6,168 bases of DNA from Rickettsiales bacterium (GCA_947424985.1 CANDYN010000064.1:1-6168), one strand, 5' to 3'; counted from the stretch's first letter, positions 1 to 5,892 are shown. Program-made: numbers and translations. Notes: generated by a model not told the origin, from the sequence alone.

Positions 1-40
1 GATTTGTTTTTTTAGACAACAGAAAAATAATTCTGCCAAG

Positions 41-129
41 TTTCATTATATAGCTACAAAAATATCAAGAAACTATTGACAATAAATATTTTTTGTTTAC
101 TATCGGGCAACTATCTTGATATAATGAAA
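41..129. repeat. Interrupted inverted repeat around promoter
   Basis: The right arm at 114-129 (TCTTGATATAATGAAA) is the reverse complement of two left blocks: TTTCATTATAT at 41-51 (11 of 11 with 119-129) and ATATCAAGA at 62-70 (9 of 9 with 114-122). About ten extra bases split the left arm. The right arm carries the TATAAT of the predicted promoter. It could be a regulatory dyad, a decayed palindromic element, or the end of an element reaching beyond the left edge. The match is seen directly; the role is not known. Confidence 0.55.
96..125 (+). promoter_or_regulatory. Sigma70-type promoter for the cysteine-rich gene
   Basis: A perfect TATAAT lies at 120-125, with TTTACT (96-101) 18 bases upstream as the -35 element. 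Transcription would start near 132, leaving a leader of about 160 nt before the ATG at 292. A second, overlapping candidate uses TTGACA (76-81) with TACTAT (98-103) at 16 bp spacing. The two cannot be bound at the same time, so the pair may give alternative starts. This is motif reading only. Confidence 0.5.
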
Positions 130-291
130 TTTTATCTTAATTTAAAGTTCATATATTTTACGCAATCAAATAGAGGGCGTGTATCTTCACGCTAATATAT
201 CACAAAGTCACATTATAAATATACCCTGATTTAACCTGAGAGAATCAGAGGTTTATAATTAAAAAATCTCAGGCAATTATTTTATTTTTAT
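130..291 (+). other. Long structured 5' leader, non-coding
   Basis: No convincing ORF lies here. If the upstream promoter is right, this is the 5' UTR of the secreted protein gene. It contains a small perfect hairpin, GCGTG (177-181) with CACGC (188-192) around a six-base loop, and then the larger fold described at 223-273. The last 18 bases before the ATG are A/T only after the first C, with no Shine-Dalgarno sequence, so initiation must depend on something else such as an unstructured A/U-rich region. Confidence 0.4.
223..273 (+). promoter_or_regulatory. Predicted H-type pseudoknot or attenuator in the leader
   Basis: Stem 1 pairs ACC+CTGATT (223-231) with AATCAG (243-248) and GGT (250-252), leaving A249 bulged. 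The 11-base loop contains CCTGAGA (235-241), which is perfectly complementary to TCTCAGG (267-273). The result is either a pseudoknot with an A-rich connecting loop (253-266) or a switch between two hairpins. The second hairpin is followed by a U-rich stretch, so it could act as a terminator; it also ends 18 nt before the start codon and could affect initiation. The topology, and the string CTGATTTAACC (226-236), recall the SAM-II class of alphaproteobacterial riboswitches as I remember them. However, the conserved downstream GCTAAA element is not seen, so no class is assigned. Confidence 0.35.
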
Positions 292-615
292 ATGAAAACT
301 TTTCTTTATTTCTTTATATTCTTTGCAATCATGACTTCCTCTGCTCTTGCGGCCGGTGAGTGTTCAAACGATTCAGCTTATGATAAGGCCTGTGGATCTT
401 TATCCATTTATCCTTCGTATGAATGTGCTATAGACACTGCTGGTGTATCAAGTGCTTGCAAGAGTAAAGCTTCGAGGTTGATAGGTTCTTGTGAAAATTC
501 CGTTCTTAAGTTTTGCGATACCGCGGCAAACGATTCCGGAAATAAATATGAGTTATGCCTTGCAGAAAATACAGAATCATCGTCATGTAAGTCGGCTGCA
601 ATGCAATATGCATAA
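292..615 (+). CDS. Small secreted eight-cysteine protein (Cys-rich GLG1-like repeats)
   Basis: A 107-residue protein with a clear Sec signal peptide: K2, a hydrophobic core rich in Phe and Ile (residues 4-14), and an ALA-A cleavage site after residue 20 or 21. The mature part has eight cysteines at 24, 34, 45, 56, 67, 75, 89 and 99, enough for four disulfides, consistent with export to an oxidising compartment. The second half follows the pattern C-x3-LKFC-x13-CL-x8-C-K, which resembles the short cysteine-rich repeat seen in bacterial 'cysteine rich repeat' proteins and in eukaryotic GLG1/Cys-rich FGF-receptor proteins. Residues 24-56 look like a diverged first copy. Cysteines 34, 45, 56 and 67 are spaced exactly 11 apart. 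There is no membrane anchor or lipobox. It stands alone, with its own promoter and a weak terminator, upstream of topA. A periplasmic or host-directed role is inference; the molecular function is unknown. Confidence 0.8.
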   Translation: MKTFLYFFIFFAIMTSSALAAGECSNDSAYDKACGSLSIYPSYECAIDTAGVSSACKSKASRLIGSCENSVLKFCDTAANDSGNKYELCLAENTESSSCKSAAMQYA

Positions 616-640
616 TTTATAATACATATCTTTATATGGC

Positions 641-666
641 TAACCAAGATGTTTTGTTATTTTTTT
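641..666 (+). terminator. Weak candidate intrinsic terminator
   Basis: TAAC (641-644) pairs with GTTA (656-659), followed inward by one C/T mismatch and two A-T pairs (646-647 with 653-654) around a five-base loop. A run of seven T follows at 660-666. The stem is short and AT-rich, so termination would be inefficient, but its position 25 bases after the stop codon of the secreted protein gene fits. Confidence 0.3.
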
Positions 667-720
667 CTTGATTTTTATTTTAGGCTTTGGACTTTACACT
701 AAATATTATTGTCATAAAAA

Positions 721-3216
721 GTGTTTCTTGTAATCGTTGAGTCTCCCGCTAAATCAAAAACTATCTCAAAATATCTTGGAAAGGATTATCAGATTTTAGC
801 ATCTTTCGGGCATGTAAGGGATTTACCATCAAAAAATGGATCGGTTGATCCGGACGATAATTTTAAAATGCACTACGAAATAAAAGCTGCTGCGAAAGCG
901 AGAATAGCCGAAATAGTTAAAGCCGCAAAAGAAGCAGATATTATATATATGGCTTCGGATCCGGATCGAGAGGGGGAGGCAATTGCTTGGAATATTGTTG
1001 AAATTTTAAAAGAAAAGAAAATTAAAGCACCAATTAAGAGATCTGTATTTAACGAAATCACTCAAACTGCAGTAAAAGACAGCATAAAAAATGCTCGAGA
1101 TATAGATTATAATTTAGTCGATGCACAGCAATCTCGTCTTTCACTTGACTATTTAGTGGGATTTCATTTATCACCGGTTCTTTGGAGAAAACTTCCGAAT
1201 TCAAGATCAGCGGGTCGAGTTCAGTCCGTTACGCTTCGCTTGGTAGTTGAGCGAGAGGCGGAAATAAGAGCTTTTATTCCAACTGAATATTACAGTGTAA
1301 CATTTAATGCAAAAAAAGACGAGGGAGATGAATTTTCCGTTCGTGTTATTGAACACGATTCGAAAAAATTTAGCAATAAATTTCCAAATAAAAAGTCCCA
1401 AGCAGAGGAAATCGTAAAAGTTCTTGAGGAATCAAAAACTCTAACTGTTTGTGATATTGAATCAAAAGACGCGAAGAGAAATCCATTTGCTCCGTTTAAC
1501 ACTGCTGCTTTGCAGCAAGATGCGGCAAATAAACTCGGGTTTTCGGTTGATAGAACCATGAAGGTTGCGCAAAAACTTTACGAAGGAATTGACATAGGAA
1601 GTGGAACTCAGGGGTTAATAACATATATGAGAACGGACGGAACAACTCTTTCGGGCGACTCACTTACAATGATTCGTGATTATATAAAATCAGAATTCGG
1701 AACGGAATATTTATCAAAAAGCCCAAGGATTTTCAAGACAAAAACGAAAAATGCGCAAGAAGCCCATGAGGCGATAAGACCGACGAATGCTTCAAGTGAT
1801 CCAAAAGATATTGAAAAATACTTAACGAAAGATGAGTTTGCGCTTTATTCATTAATTTGGAAAAGAACAATCGCTTGTCAAATGAGTGAGGCAATTTTCT
1901 TGCGTCAAAGTATTGATTTTAAAGATAAGTCAAGCAAAGTTTTATGTCGTGCGAACGGAAGTACGTTAAAGTTTGACGGATTCTTAAAAGTTTATAATGT
2001 AAGTTTTTCAGAGGACGATGACGGAAAAGAATTGCTTCCGAATTTAAAAATTGGAGAGGAAGTAAAAATTGTTCCACCGATTAACCAAAAGCAACATTTT
2101 ACAATGCCAAAACCAAGATTTACCGAGGCAAGTTTAGTTGCAGAAATGGAGTCTTTGGGGATAGGACGTCCATCGACTTATGGATCAATTATAAATATTT
2201 TACAAGAAAGAGAATATGTTTATCTTGATAAAAGACAGTTTCATCCAAATGCAAAGGGCGTTGTAGTAACTATGTTTTTAAAATCTTTTTTTAAGGATTA
2301 CGTTGAATATGAATTTACTGCAAAACTTGAGGAGGAGCTCGATTTTATTTCAGATGGAAAACTTACAAAGGACGCATTTTTAAAGAAATTCTGGACAGGG
2401 TTCAAAGGGCATACAGATTCTGCAATGGCAACGGAGCTTGAAAAAATATCTGAAAGCGTAACGAAGTTAATGCACGAATATATTTTCTCCGGAAATTTCA
2501 AAGAAAGTGAAAAATGTATTTCATGTGGAAGTGATAAAATAACCATGAGAATTGGAAAATTTGGGGTTTATGTAACATGCGGAGCTTGTGAAAAAAATAA
2601 CTCTATTGATAGATATATAGAAGACAGAAGTAAACAGGAAGCAGAAAACGGCGGAGAAAAACAGGTTTCACAAGAAGAGCCGATTGGAGAAGACGAAAAT
2701 GGAAATAAAGTTTATTTCAAAAGCGGAAGATTTGGTCCATATTTTGAAGTTTCAATACCCGGTGAAGAAAAACCGAAGCGTGCAACGATTCATGATCAAA
2801 TACAGGATAGAGGAATAAAAACTGCATTATTTTTACTGTCTTTGCCAAAAAAAGTTGGCGAACTCGATGGAAACGACGTAAGAGTTGGTATTGGAAAATT
2901 TGGTCCATATGTTGTATATAACAAAAAATATACGTCTATGCCAAAAGATATTGATATTATGACAATTACCGAAGAACAGGCGATTGAAATAATAAAAAAT
3001 CCACCAAAAAGAACATATGCAAAAGGCGGAGATGGGACTACAAGAGAAAAGAAGACAGTTGAAGTTGGGGTACATCCAAAAACCAAAAAACCAATTTCAG
3101 TTGGAAAAAGCAAATATGGAGTTTACGCTTTATATCAAAAAAAGTTTTATACTCTTAAAGACCTTGAAAACGTTGAAGATGCAACTCTTGAGATGTGTCT
3201 TGATGTGATTGGGTAA
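721..3216 (+). CDS. topA: DNA topoisomerase I (type IA)
   Basis: An 831-residue, full-length TopA that relaxes negative supercoils by cutting one strand and passing the other through the break. The Toprim domain (about 1-125) has catalytic E7 in VIVESPAKS and the DPDREGE motif at 80-86 for Mg2+ binding. SAGRVQ is at 163-168, and the catalytic tyrosine is Y302 in GLITYMRTDG, next to R304. GIGRPSTY at 480-487 closes the core. One C4 zinc finger follows (C599, C602, C620, C623), then basic C-terminal repeats with the G-[KR]-F-G-x-Y signature near 669-674, 725-730 and 796-802; the same signature also appears inside the finger at 612-617. The GTG start at 721 is forced: an in-frame TAA lies at 715-717, and residue 2 onward matches the conserved FLVIVESPAK beginning. 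No Shine-Dalgarno sequence is visible. The gene is intact, and no partner gene such as dprA is adjacent. Confidence 0.98.
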   Translation: MFLVIVESPAKSKTISKYLGKDYQILASFGHVRDLPSKNGSVDPDDNFKMHYEIKAAAKARIAEIVKAAKEADIIYMASDPDREGEAIAWNIVEILKEKKIKAPIKRSVFNEITQTAVKDSIKNARDIDYNLVDAQQSRLSLDYLVGFHLSPVLWRKLPNSRSAGRVQSVTLRLVVEREAEIRAFIPTEYYSVTFNAKKDEGDEFSVRVIEHDSKKFSNKFPNKKSQAEEIVKVLEESKTLTVCDIESKDAKRNPFAPFNTAALQQDAANKLGFSVDRTMKVAQKLYEGIDIGSGTQGLITYMRTDGTTLSGDSLTMIRDYIKSEFGTEYLSKSPRIFKTKTKNAQEAHEAIRPTNASSDPKDIEKYLTKDEFALYSLIWKRTIACQMSEAIFLRQSIDFKDKSSKVLCRANGSTLKFDGFLKVYNVSFSEDDDGKELLPNLKIGEEVKIVPPINQKQHFTMPKPRFTEASLVAEMESLGIGRPSTYGSIINILQEREYVYLDKRQFHPNAKGVVVTMFLKSFFKDYVEYEFTAKLEEELDFISDGKLTKDAFLKKFWTGFKGHTDSAMATELEKISESVTKLMHEYIFSGNFKESEKCISCGSDKITMRIGKFGVYVTCGACEKNNSIDRYIEDRSKQEAENGGEKQVSQEEPIGEDENGNKVYFKSGRFGPYFEVSIPGEEKPKRATIHDQIQDRGIKTALFLLSLPKKVGELDGNDVRVGIGKFGPYVVYNKKYTSMPKDIDIMTITEEQAIEIIKNPPKRTYAKGGDGTTREKKTVEVGVHPKTKKPISVGKSKYGVYALYQKKFYTLKDLENVEDATLEMCLDVIG

Positions 3217-3284
3217 TGATTCTATGCACAATAAATTATAAATGTTTTGTATCCTATTTTCCAGTGGTGACAGTGTCTCAATTC

Positions 3285-3587
3285 CTACTCCATCAACTCT
3301 CCTACGGAAACCCCTAATGTGCTGGCAATAGCAGATATAATGTGTAAGTATACTGAAGCTCTACCTTCTTCATACCTTTGAATCTGTTGCTTTGAAACTT
3401 CTAATTGCTCAGCAAGTTCTGCTTGACTTAATTCTGCTTTTTCTCTCAGGGTTTTAATATTATTGCCAACCTCTTGATAAAATTCTTCATTAGTAATGGG
3501 TTCTTGCAATAATTTTAGGTTTGGGTTTGACATAAATGAGTATAAATATTGTTTAATCAGATCAGTATGTATTGTTGTAGGAGTCAT
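3285..3587 (-). CDS. XRE/Cro-C1 family helix-turn-helix regulator
   Basis: A small DNA-binding protein, 100 residues from the ATG at 3587. The C-terminal 60 residues form a typical Cro/C1 domain: IKTLREKAELSQAELAEQLE, then the recognition segment SKQQIQRYEEGRAS, then a helix ending in ASTLGVSVGELME. The region before it (about 40 residues) is not recognised. The start is uncertain: a TTG at 3593 adds two residues, and an ATG at 3533 would give an 82-residue protein beginning MSNPNLK, which still keeps the whole domain. None of the three has a Shine-Dalgarno sequence. Such proteins act as phage-type repressors, antitoxins or stand-alone regulators. No toxin or phage gene is next to it, so its target is unknown. 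It faces topA convergently across a 68 bp gap with no clear terminator. Confidence 0.85.
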   Translation of the reverse strand: MTPTTIHTDLIKQYLYSFMSNPNLKLLQEPITNEEFYQEVGNNIKTLREKAELSQAELAEQLEVSKQQIQRYEEGRASVYLHIISAIASTLGVSVGELME

Positions 3588-3637
3588 TGTCAAGGAGATT
3601 TTTTTGAGAAAGCTATTGTGTTAGAGTTGATTGTTGA

Positions 3638-3643
3638 ATTATA
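3638..3643 (-). promoter_or_regulatory. Candidate -10 element for the XRE gene
   Basis: On the minus strand a perfect TATAAT reads from 3643 to 3638, about 50 bases upstream of the ATG at 3587. No good -35 is found at 16-18 bp spacing, so this is either an activator-dependent promoter or a chance match in AT-rich DNA. Confidence 0.25.
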
Positions 3644-3684
3644 GTGCGTTTGGGCTTGCTCTAAGTAATTTTATTTGCACTACG

Positions 3685-3716
3685 TTTCCCCTTCTGAGTT
3701 GATTTATTACGGGAAA
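3685..3716. repeat. 6 bp inverted repeat between tRNA-Lys and the XRE gene
   Basis: TTTCCC (3685-3690) and GGGAAA (3711-3716) are perfect inverted copies 20 bases apart, just downstream of the 3' end of the tRNA on the minus strand. It could help form the tRNA transcript end, but no T-run follows on the minus strand, so it is not a standard terminator. Confidence 0.25.
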
Positions 3717-3720
3717 ATAT

Positions 3721-3796
<76 letters not shown>

Positions 3797-3806
3797 ATAC
3801 ATCGAT

Positions 3807-3835
3807 ACAATAAGAGTAGGTTTTTTATTAATCAA
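3807..3835 (-). promoter_or_regulatory. Promoter of tRNA-Lys
   Basis: On the minus strand TTGATT (3835-3830) and TATTGT (3812-3807) are separated by 17 bases, each matching four of six consensus bases. Transcription would start near 3800, a few bases before the mature 5' end at 3796, which is the usual compact arrangement for a tRNA gene. Confidence 0.5.
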
Positions 3836-3957
3836 GAAAAAAAATATCTGGTAAGTTTATTGTTGCAAAATAAATTTATAGGACCAAGCTATCAGTTGTT
3901 TATATCAATAGATTTTATTTGCAATGAACAAGAGTTTTAAATCTATAAAGCGATTAA

Positions 3958-3978
3958 ATACACTGTATAAAAGTGTAT
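3958..3978. promoter_or_regulatory. Operator-like palindrome
   Basis: ATACACT (3958-3964) and AGTGTAT (3972-3978) are perfect inverted copies around a seven-base AT-rich centre, the size expected for a dimeric repressor or activator site. It lies just downstream of a poor promoter-like pair (TTGCAA 3919-3924, TATAAA 3944-3949, spacing 19). Candidate binders in the window are the XRE and LysR proteins, but nothing in the sequence links either one to it. Confidence 0.35.
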
Positions 3979-4061
3979 CTCAAAATAATATAAAGAATAT
4001 CTCCAATATTAATTATCACAGCAAAATAAACTACGCATCCTATTATAATCTTCTACATACA

Positions 4062-4090
4062 ATAACAATTTTAATATTCCAGGATATAAT
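4062..4090 (+). promoter_or_regulatory. Candidate promoter of the GNAT gene
   Basis: TATAAT at 4085-4090 has ATAACA (4062-4067) 17 bases upstream, four of six matches to the -35 consensus. Transcription would start near 4097, about 50 bases before the ATG at 4148. The -10 overlaps the left arm of the 12 bp inverted repeat. A second perfect TATAAT at 4044-4049 lacks a good -35. Confidence 0.35.
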
Positions 4091-4120
4091 GTTACCAATA
4101 CCGCTCCCTATATCCTGGAA
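4077..4120. repeat. Perfect 12 bp inverted repeat before the GNAT gene
   Basis: TTCCAGGATATA (4077-4088) and TATATCCTGGAA (4109-4120) are exact inverted copies separated by 20 bases. It is the strongest dyad in the window. In RNA it would form a stable 12 bp stem, 28 bases before the ATG at 4148. No T-run follows on either strand, so it is not an intrinsic terminator. As DNA it covers the predicted -10 and start site and so could be an operator. Both arms lie within the upstream open extension of the GNAT reading frame. Confidence 0.65.
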
Positions 4121-4147
4121 ACAAAAAATACCGAAAAGCTGGATGCA

Positions 4148-4852
4148 ATGAAAATTATTCCACTATCCGCAAATAATAATGAACATTTTCAGTTATATAA
4201 AAAAATTCTCACGAATGAAAAGGTAGTTTTTACGTCCAGTTGGATGGATAAGGCTTTTGGTATTGACAATCTAAAAAAATATTGTGAAGCATTTAATTCA
4301 ACACAAGAAGGTTTAGATGATTTTTTTTCCAAAGAAGAAAATCATGCAGAGTTAGCATTACAATTTAAAGAATTATCAAAAAGCAATAGCATTCATAATT
4401 GCGGCTATTGCATGATACTTAATAAAAATAATGATGTTATTGGTGGATGTGGGTTAATTCCATTGGAATTTAATAAAAATAACGGTCCAACAAAGGTTGA
4501 TATGTGTTTACACATTTTACCAGAGTATCAAAAAGGTGGAATTGGTACAGCTATAGCTGAAAAGTTATTAAGATATGCATTTGACGATCTTGATGTAAAA
4601 GAAGTCGTTGGAACATCATTAAGAGATCATATTGGAACATATAATATTTGTGCGGGTTTTGGAATGATAATAAAAGACCATGATGATCTAAAGTATTACT
4701 TCGTAAGCAGAAAAATGTGGGAAGCAGCCAGCAAACATTTGGATACTATAAACACAAATAACATCTATTTTAATTTTAAACCAAATGTTTTTGCAAAAAA
4801 TATACTTGAACAAAGAAAAGACGTAATACCTAATAATCAAAGGTCTATTTAA
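4148..4852 (+). CDS. GNAT family N-acetyltransferase
   Basis: A 234-residue protein of the acetyl-CoA-dependent GNAT superfamily. The diagnostic part is residues 96-175: strand DVIGGCGLIPL, then VDMCLHILPEYQKGGIGTAIAEKLL. Here Q128-K-G-G-I-G133 is the acetyl-CoA pyrophosphate loop (Q/R-x-x-G-x-G/A), and the later TYNICAGFGMI (164-174) is the motif B region with the usual N-x-x-x-x-x-G-F pattern (here N166 to G172). Residues 40-85 are a long helical insert, and about 40 residues follow the core, so it is longer than many GNAT proteins. The substrate cannot be told; ribosomal-protein, small-molecule and antibiotic acetylation all remain possible. The ATG at 4148 is the first in frame, but the frame is open back to 4049 and encodes PYILETKNTEKLDA just before it, reminiscent of the N-terminal ETxRL strand of many GNATs. 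The true N-terminus may therefore be longer or damaged. The 3' end overlaps lysR by 8 bp. Confidence 0.85.
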   Translation: MKIIPLSANNNEHFQLYKKILTNEKVVFTSSWMDKAFGIDNLKKYCEAFNSTQEGLDDFFSKEENHAELALQFKELSKSNSIHNCGYCMILNKNNDVIGGCGLIPLEFNKNNGPTKVDMCLHILPEYQKGGIGTAIAEKLLRYAFDDLDVKEVVGTSLRDHIGTYNICAGFGMIIKDHDDLKYYFVSRKMWEAASKHLDTINTNNIYFNFKPNVFAKNILEQRKDVIPNNQRSI

Positions 4853-5780
4853 AAGTATCAAAATCTTTCCTCATGAGTTCAATTAGTTTTTGTACTGGTT
4901 CTTTCAAATATTCTCCTTTTTTAATCATAATGCAATAATTAAAATTTGGAGATAAATGATAAACTCTTTTATACAATACATCATCACTGGGTTCTATATA
5001 TCCTTCGTGAAATATAGTTACGCCTAAATTTTTTGCGATTAAAGCTTTCATAATTTCCCAATTACCATTTTCCATGGTGATGCTTGTGTTTAATACTCCT
5101 TTATCAAGCTGCGTTTTTTGAATGCCAGATATTGCATAAGGTCCAGCATGTAGATAATCATTTTCAAACCCAATATCCTCAAAGGTTATATCGTCATCAT
5201 TTTTTTGATTTAATGGATGACCTTTTGGTAAAACGCAAACGGGTTTATATTTAAAAGCTTTAATCGTTTCAATTTCTGTTGGTATTTTTTCATGTCCTTC
5301 TATTGGGTAAATTGCTATATCTATATCGCCCTTTATTAGCCTGTCCAATCCCTCGTCTACCGTTAGATAGGCGAGATGTATTTTTAAATCATTATTTTTG
5401 CTTTTCATATCTTCAAGATAGGCTGGTAATATTATGCTAAATACTGAATGATGACCGGCAATGTTTAGTGTATTGCAAATGTTTATTTTTTTCTTCTCTA
5501 AAAATCTTTCATATAAACTATCTATGCCATGAAATAGAGGTACAGACATTTCATAAAATTGTTTTCCATCTTCTGTTAGTTCAAGCTTCACACCAACCTT
5601 CTTAAACAATTTCAATCCCAAATCTCTTTCAAGTGTGGTAATCTGAGAAGAAACAGCCGATTGCGTAAGATGCATTTGCTCAGATGCCCTTGTTACTCCT
5701 CCATATTTTACAACATTCACAAAACCTCTTACCTGTTGCAATCTGTTATTTTTATAGTAAAATCCTGCTATTTTGGCCAT
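4845..5780 (-). CDS. LysR-type transcriptional regulator
   Basis: A 311-residue LysR-family protein of typical length. The N-terminal winged helix-turn-helix spans about 13-72: RLQQVRGFVNVVKYGGVTRASEQ, then the recognition helix LTQSAVSSQITTLERDLG, then LKLFKK and LELTEDGKQF. From about 104 to 308 is the periplasmic-binding-protein-like effector domain, with GDIDIAIYPIEG (151-162), VLPKGHPL (183-190) and KALIAKNLGVTIFHE (245-259). A short linker helix lies at 73-98. The 13 residues before the usual LysR start (MAKIAGFYYKNN) are unusual; the alternative is a TTG at 5741, but the ATG at 5780 is preferred. Like most LysR proteins it probably regulates the divergent neighbour (here the 77-residue gene) and itself in response to a small ligand, which is unknown. 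It is convergent with the GNAT gene, with overlapping stop regions. Confidence 0.93.
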   Translation of the reverse strand: MAKIAGFYYKNNRLQQVRGFVNVVKYGGVTRASEQMHLTQSAVSSQITTLERDLGLKLFKKVGVKLELTEDGKQFYEMSVPLFHGIDSLYERFLEKKKINICNTLNIAGHHSVFSIILPAYLEDMKSKNNDLKIHLAYLTVDEGLDRLIKGDIDIAIYPIEGHEKIPTEIETIKAFKYKPVCVLPKGHPLNQKNDDDITFEDIGFENDYLHAGPYAISGIQKTQLDKGVLNTSITMENGNWEIMKALIAKNLGVTIFHEGYIEPSDDVLYKRVYHLSPNFNYCIMIKKGEYLKEPVQKLIELMRKDFDTFK

Positions 5781-5782
5781 AT

Positions 5783-5811
5783 ATTATATATTCATCGATT
5801 CTATTTGTTGA
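5783..5811 (-). promoter_or_regulatory. Candidate lysR promoter giving a near-leaderless start
   Basis: On the minus strand TCAACA (5811-5806) and TATAAT (5788-5783) are 17 bases apart. Transcription would begin about 5776, at or inside the first codons of the ATG at 5780. Either the message is leaderless, translation begins at the TTG at 5741, or the true promoter is further upstream. Confidence 0.3.
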
Positions 5812-5839
5812 TATATGATACCTTATTAATACAATTAAT

Positions 5840-5868
5840 TTGTAAAACACAATAAAAATATCTATTAT
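5840..5868 (+). promoter_or_regulatory. Promoter of the 77-residue gene
   Basis: TTGTAA (5840-5845) and TATTAT (5863-5868) are 17 bases apart, matching four and five of six consensus bases. Transcription would start near 5875, 18 bases before the ATG at 5893, leaving a very short leader without a Shine-Dalgarno sequence. Confidence 0.45.
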
Positions 5869-5878
5869 ATAGTAATAG
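5862..5878. promoter_or_regulatory. Palindrome over the -10 and start site, candidate operator
   Basis: CTATTA (5862-5867) and TAATAG (5873-5878) are perfect inverted copies with a five-base centre. The site covers the predicted -10 element and transcription start of the 77-residue gene, so a bound protein would block initiation. The divergent LysR protein is the obvious candidate, although LysR activators usually bind further upstream and the core is AT-only apart from its ends. Confidence 0.35.
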
Positions 5879-5892
5879 TTTTTTATTAATTT

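Larger units (their letters stand above)
3797..4147. other. Gene-poor AT-rich stretch with two dyads
   Basis: Apart from the tRNA promoter at its left end, I see no convincing gene. A 75-codon plus-strand frame (3924-4151) is rich in Asn, Lys, Ile, Ser and Tyr, has no recognisable domain and no ribosome binding site, and is most likely random open frame. It overlaps the GNAT start by four bases (ATGA at 4148-4151), so a translationally coupled small peptide cannot be excluded. The two notable elements are the palindrome at 3958-3978 and the 12 bp inverted repeat at 4077-4120, both listed separately. Confidence 0.5.

Noticed and set aside
226..273. A firm call of a SAM-II or TPP riboswitch from CTGATTTAACC and CTGAGA
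   Set aside because: The CTGATT part is used in the stem itself, the conserved GCTAAA element of SAM-II is absent, and the TPP elements are not in the right order. Only an unclassified structured leader is supported.
408..647. Minus-strand open frame across the secreted-protein gene
   Set aside because: It is a shadow of the plus-strand gene, whose signal peptide and cysteine pattern are clear, and it resembles no family. The minus-strand frames within topA (for example 2796-3113) are rejected for the same reason.
3262..3275. Short direct repeat CAGTG at 3262-3266 and 3271-3275 in the topA-XRE gap
   Set aside because: Five bases repeated once is within chance expectation, and no hairpin with a T-run forms around it.
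3285..3587. Toxin-antitoxin pair with the XRE protein as antitoxin
   Set aside because: No small toxin-like ORF lies beside it on the same strand; the neighbours are topA and a tRNA.
3924..4151. 75-codon plus-strand open frame overlapping the GNAT start by four bases
   Set aside because: Its composition mirrors AT-rich non-coding DNA (Asn, Lys, Ile, Ser, Tyr), with no domain, no ribosome binding site, and the 12 bp inverted repeat running through it. The ATGA overlap alone is not enough to call it a gene.
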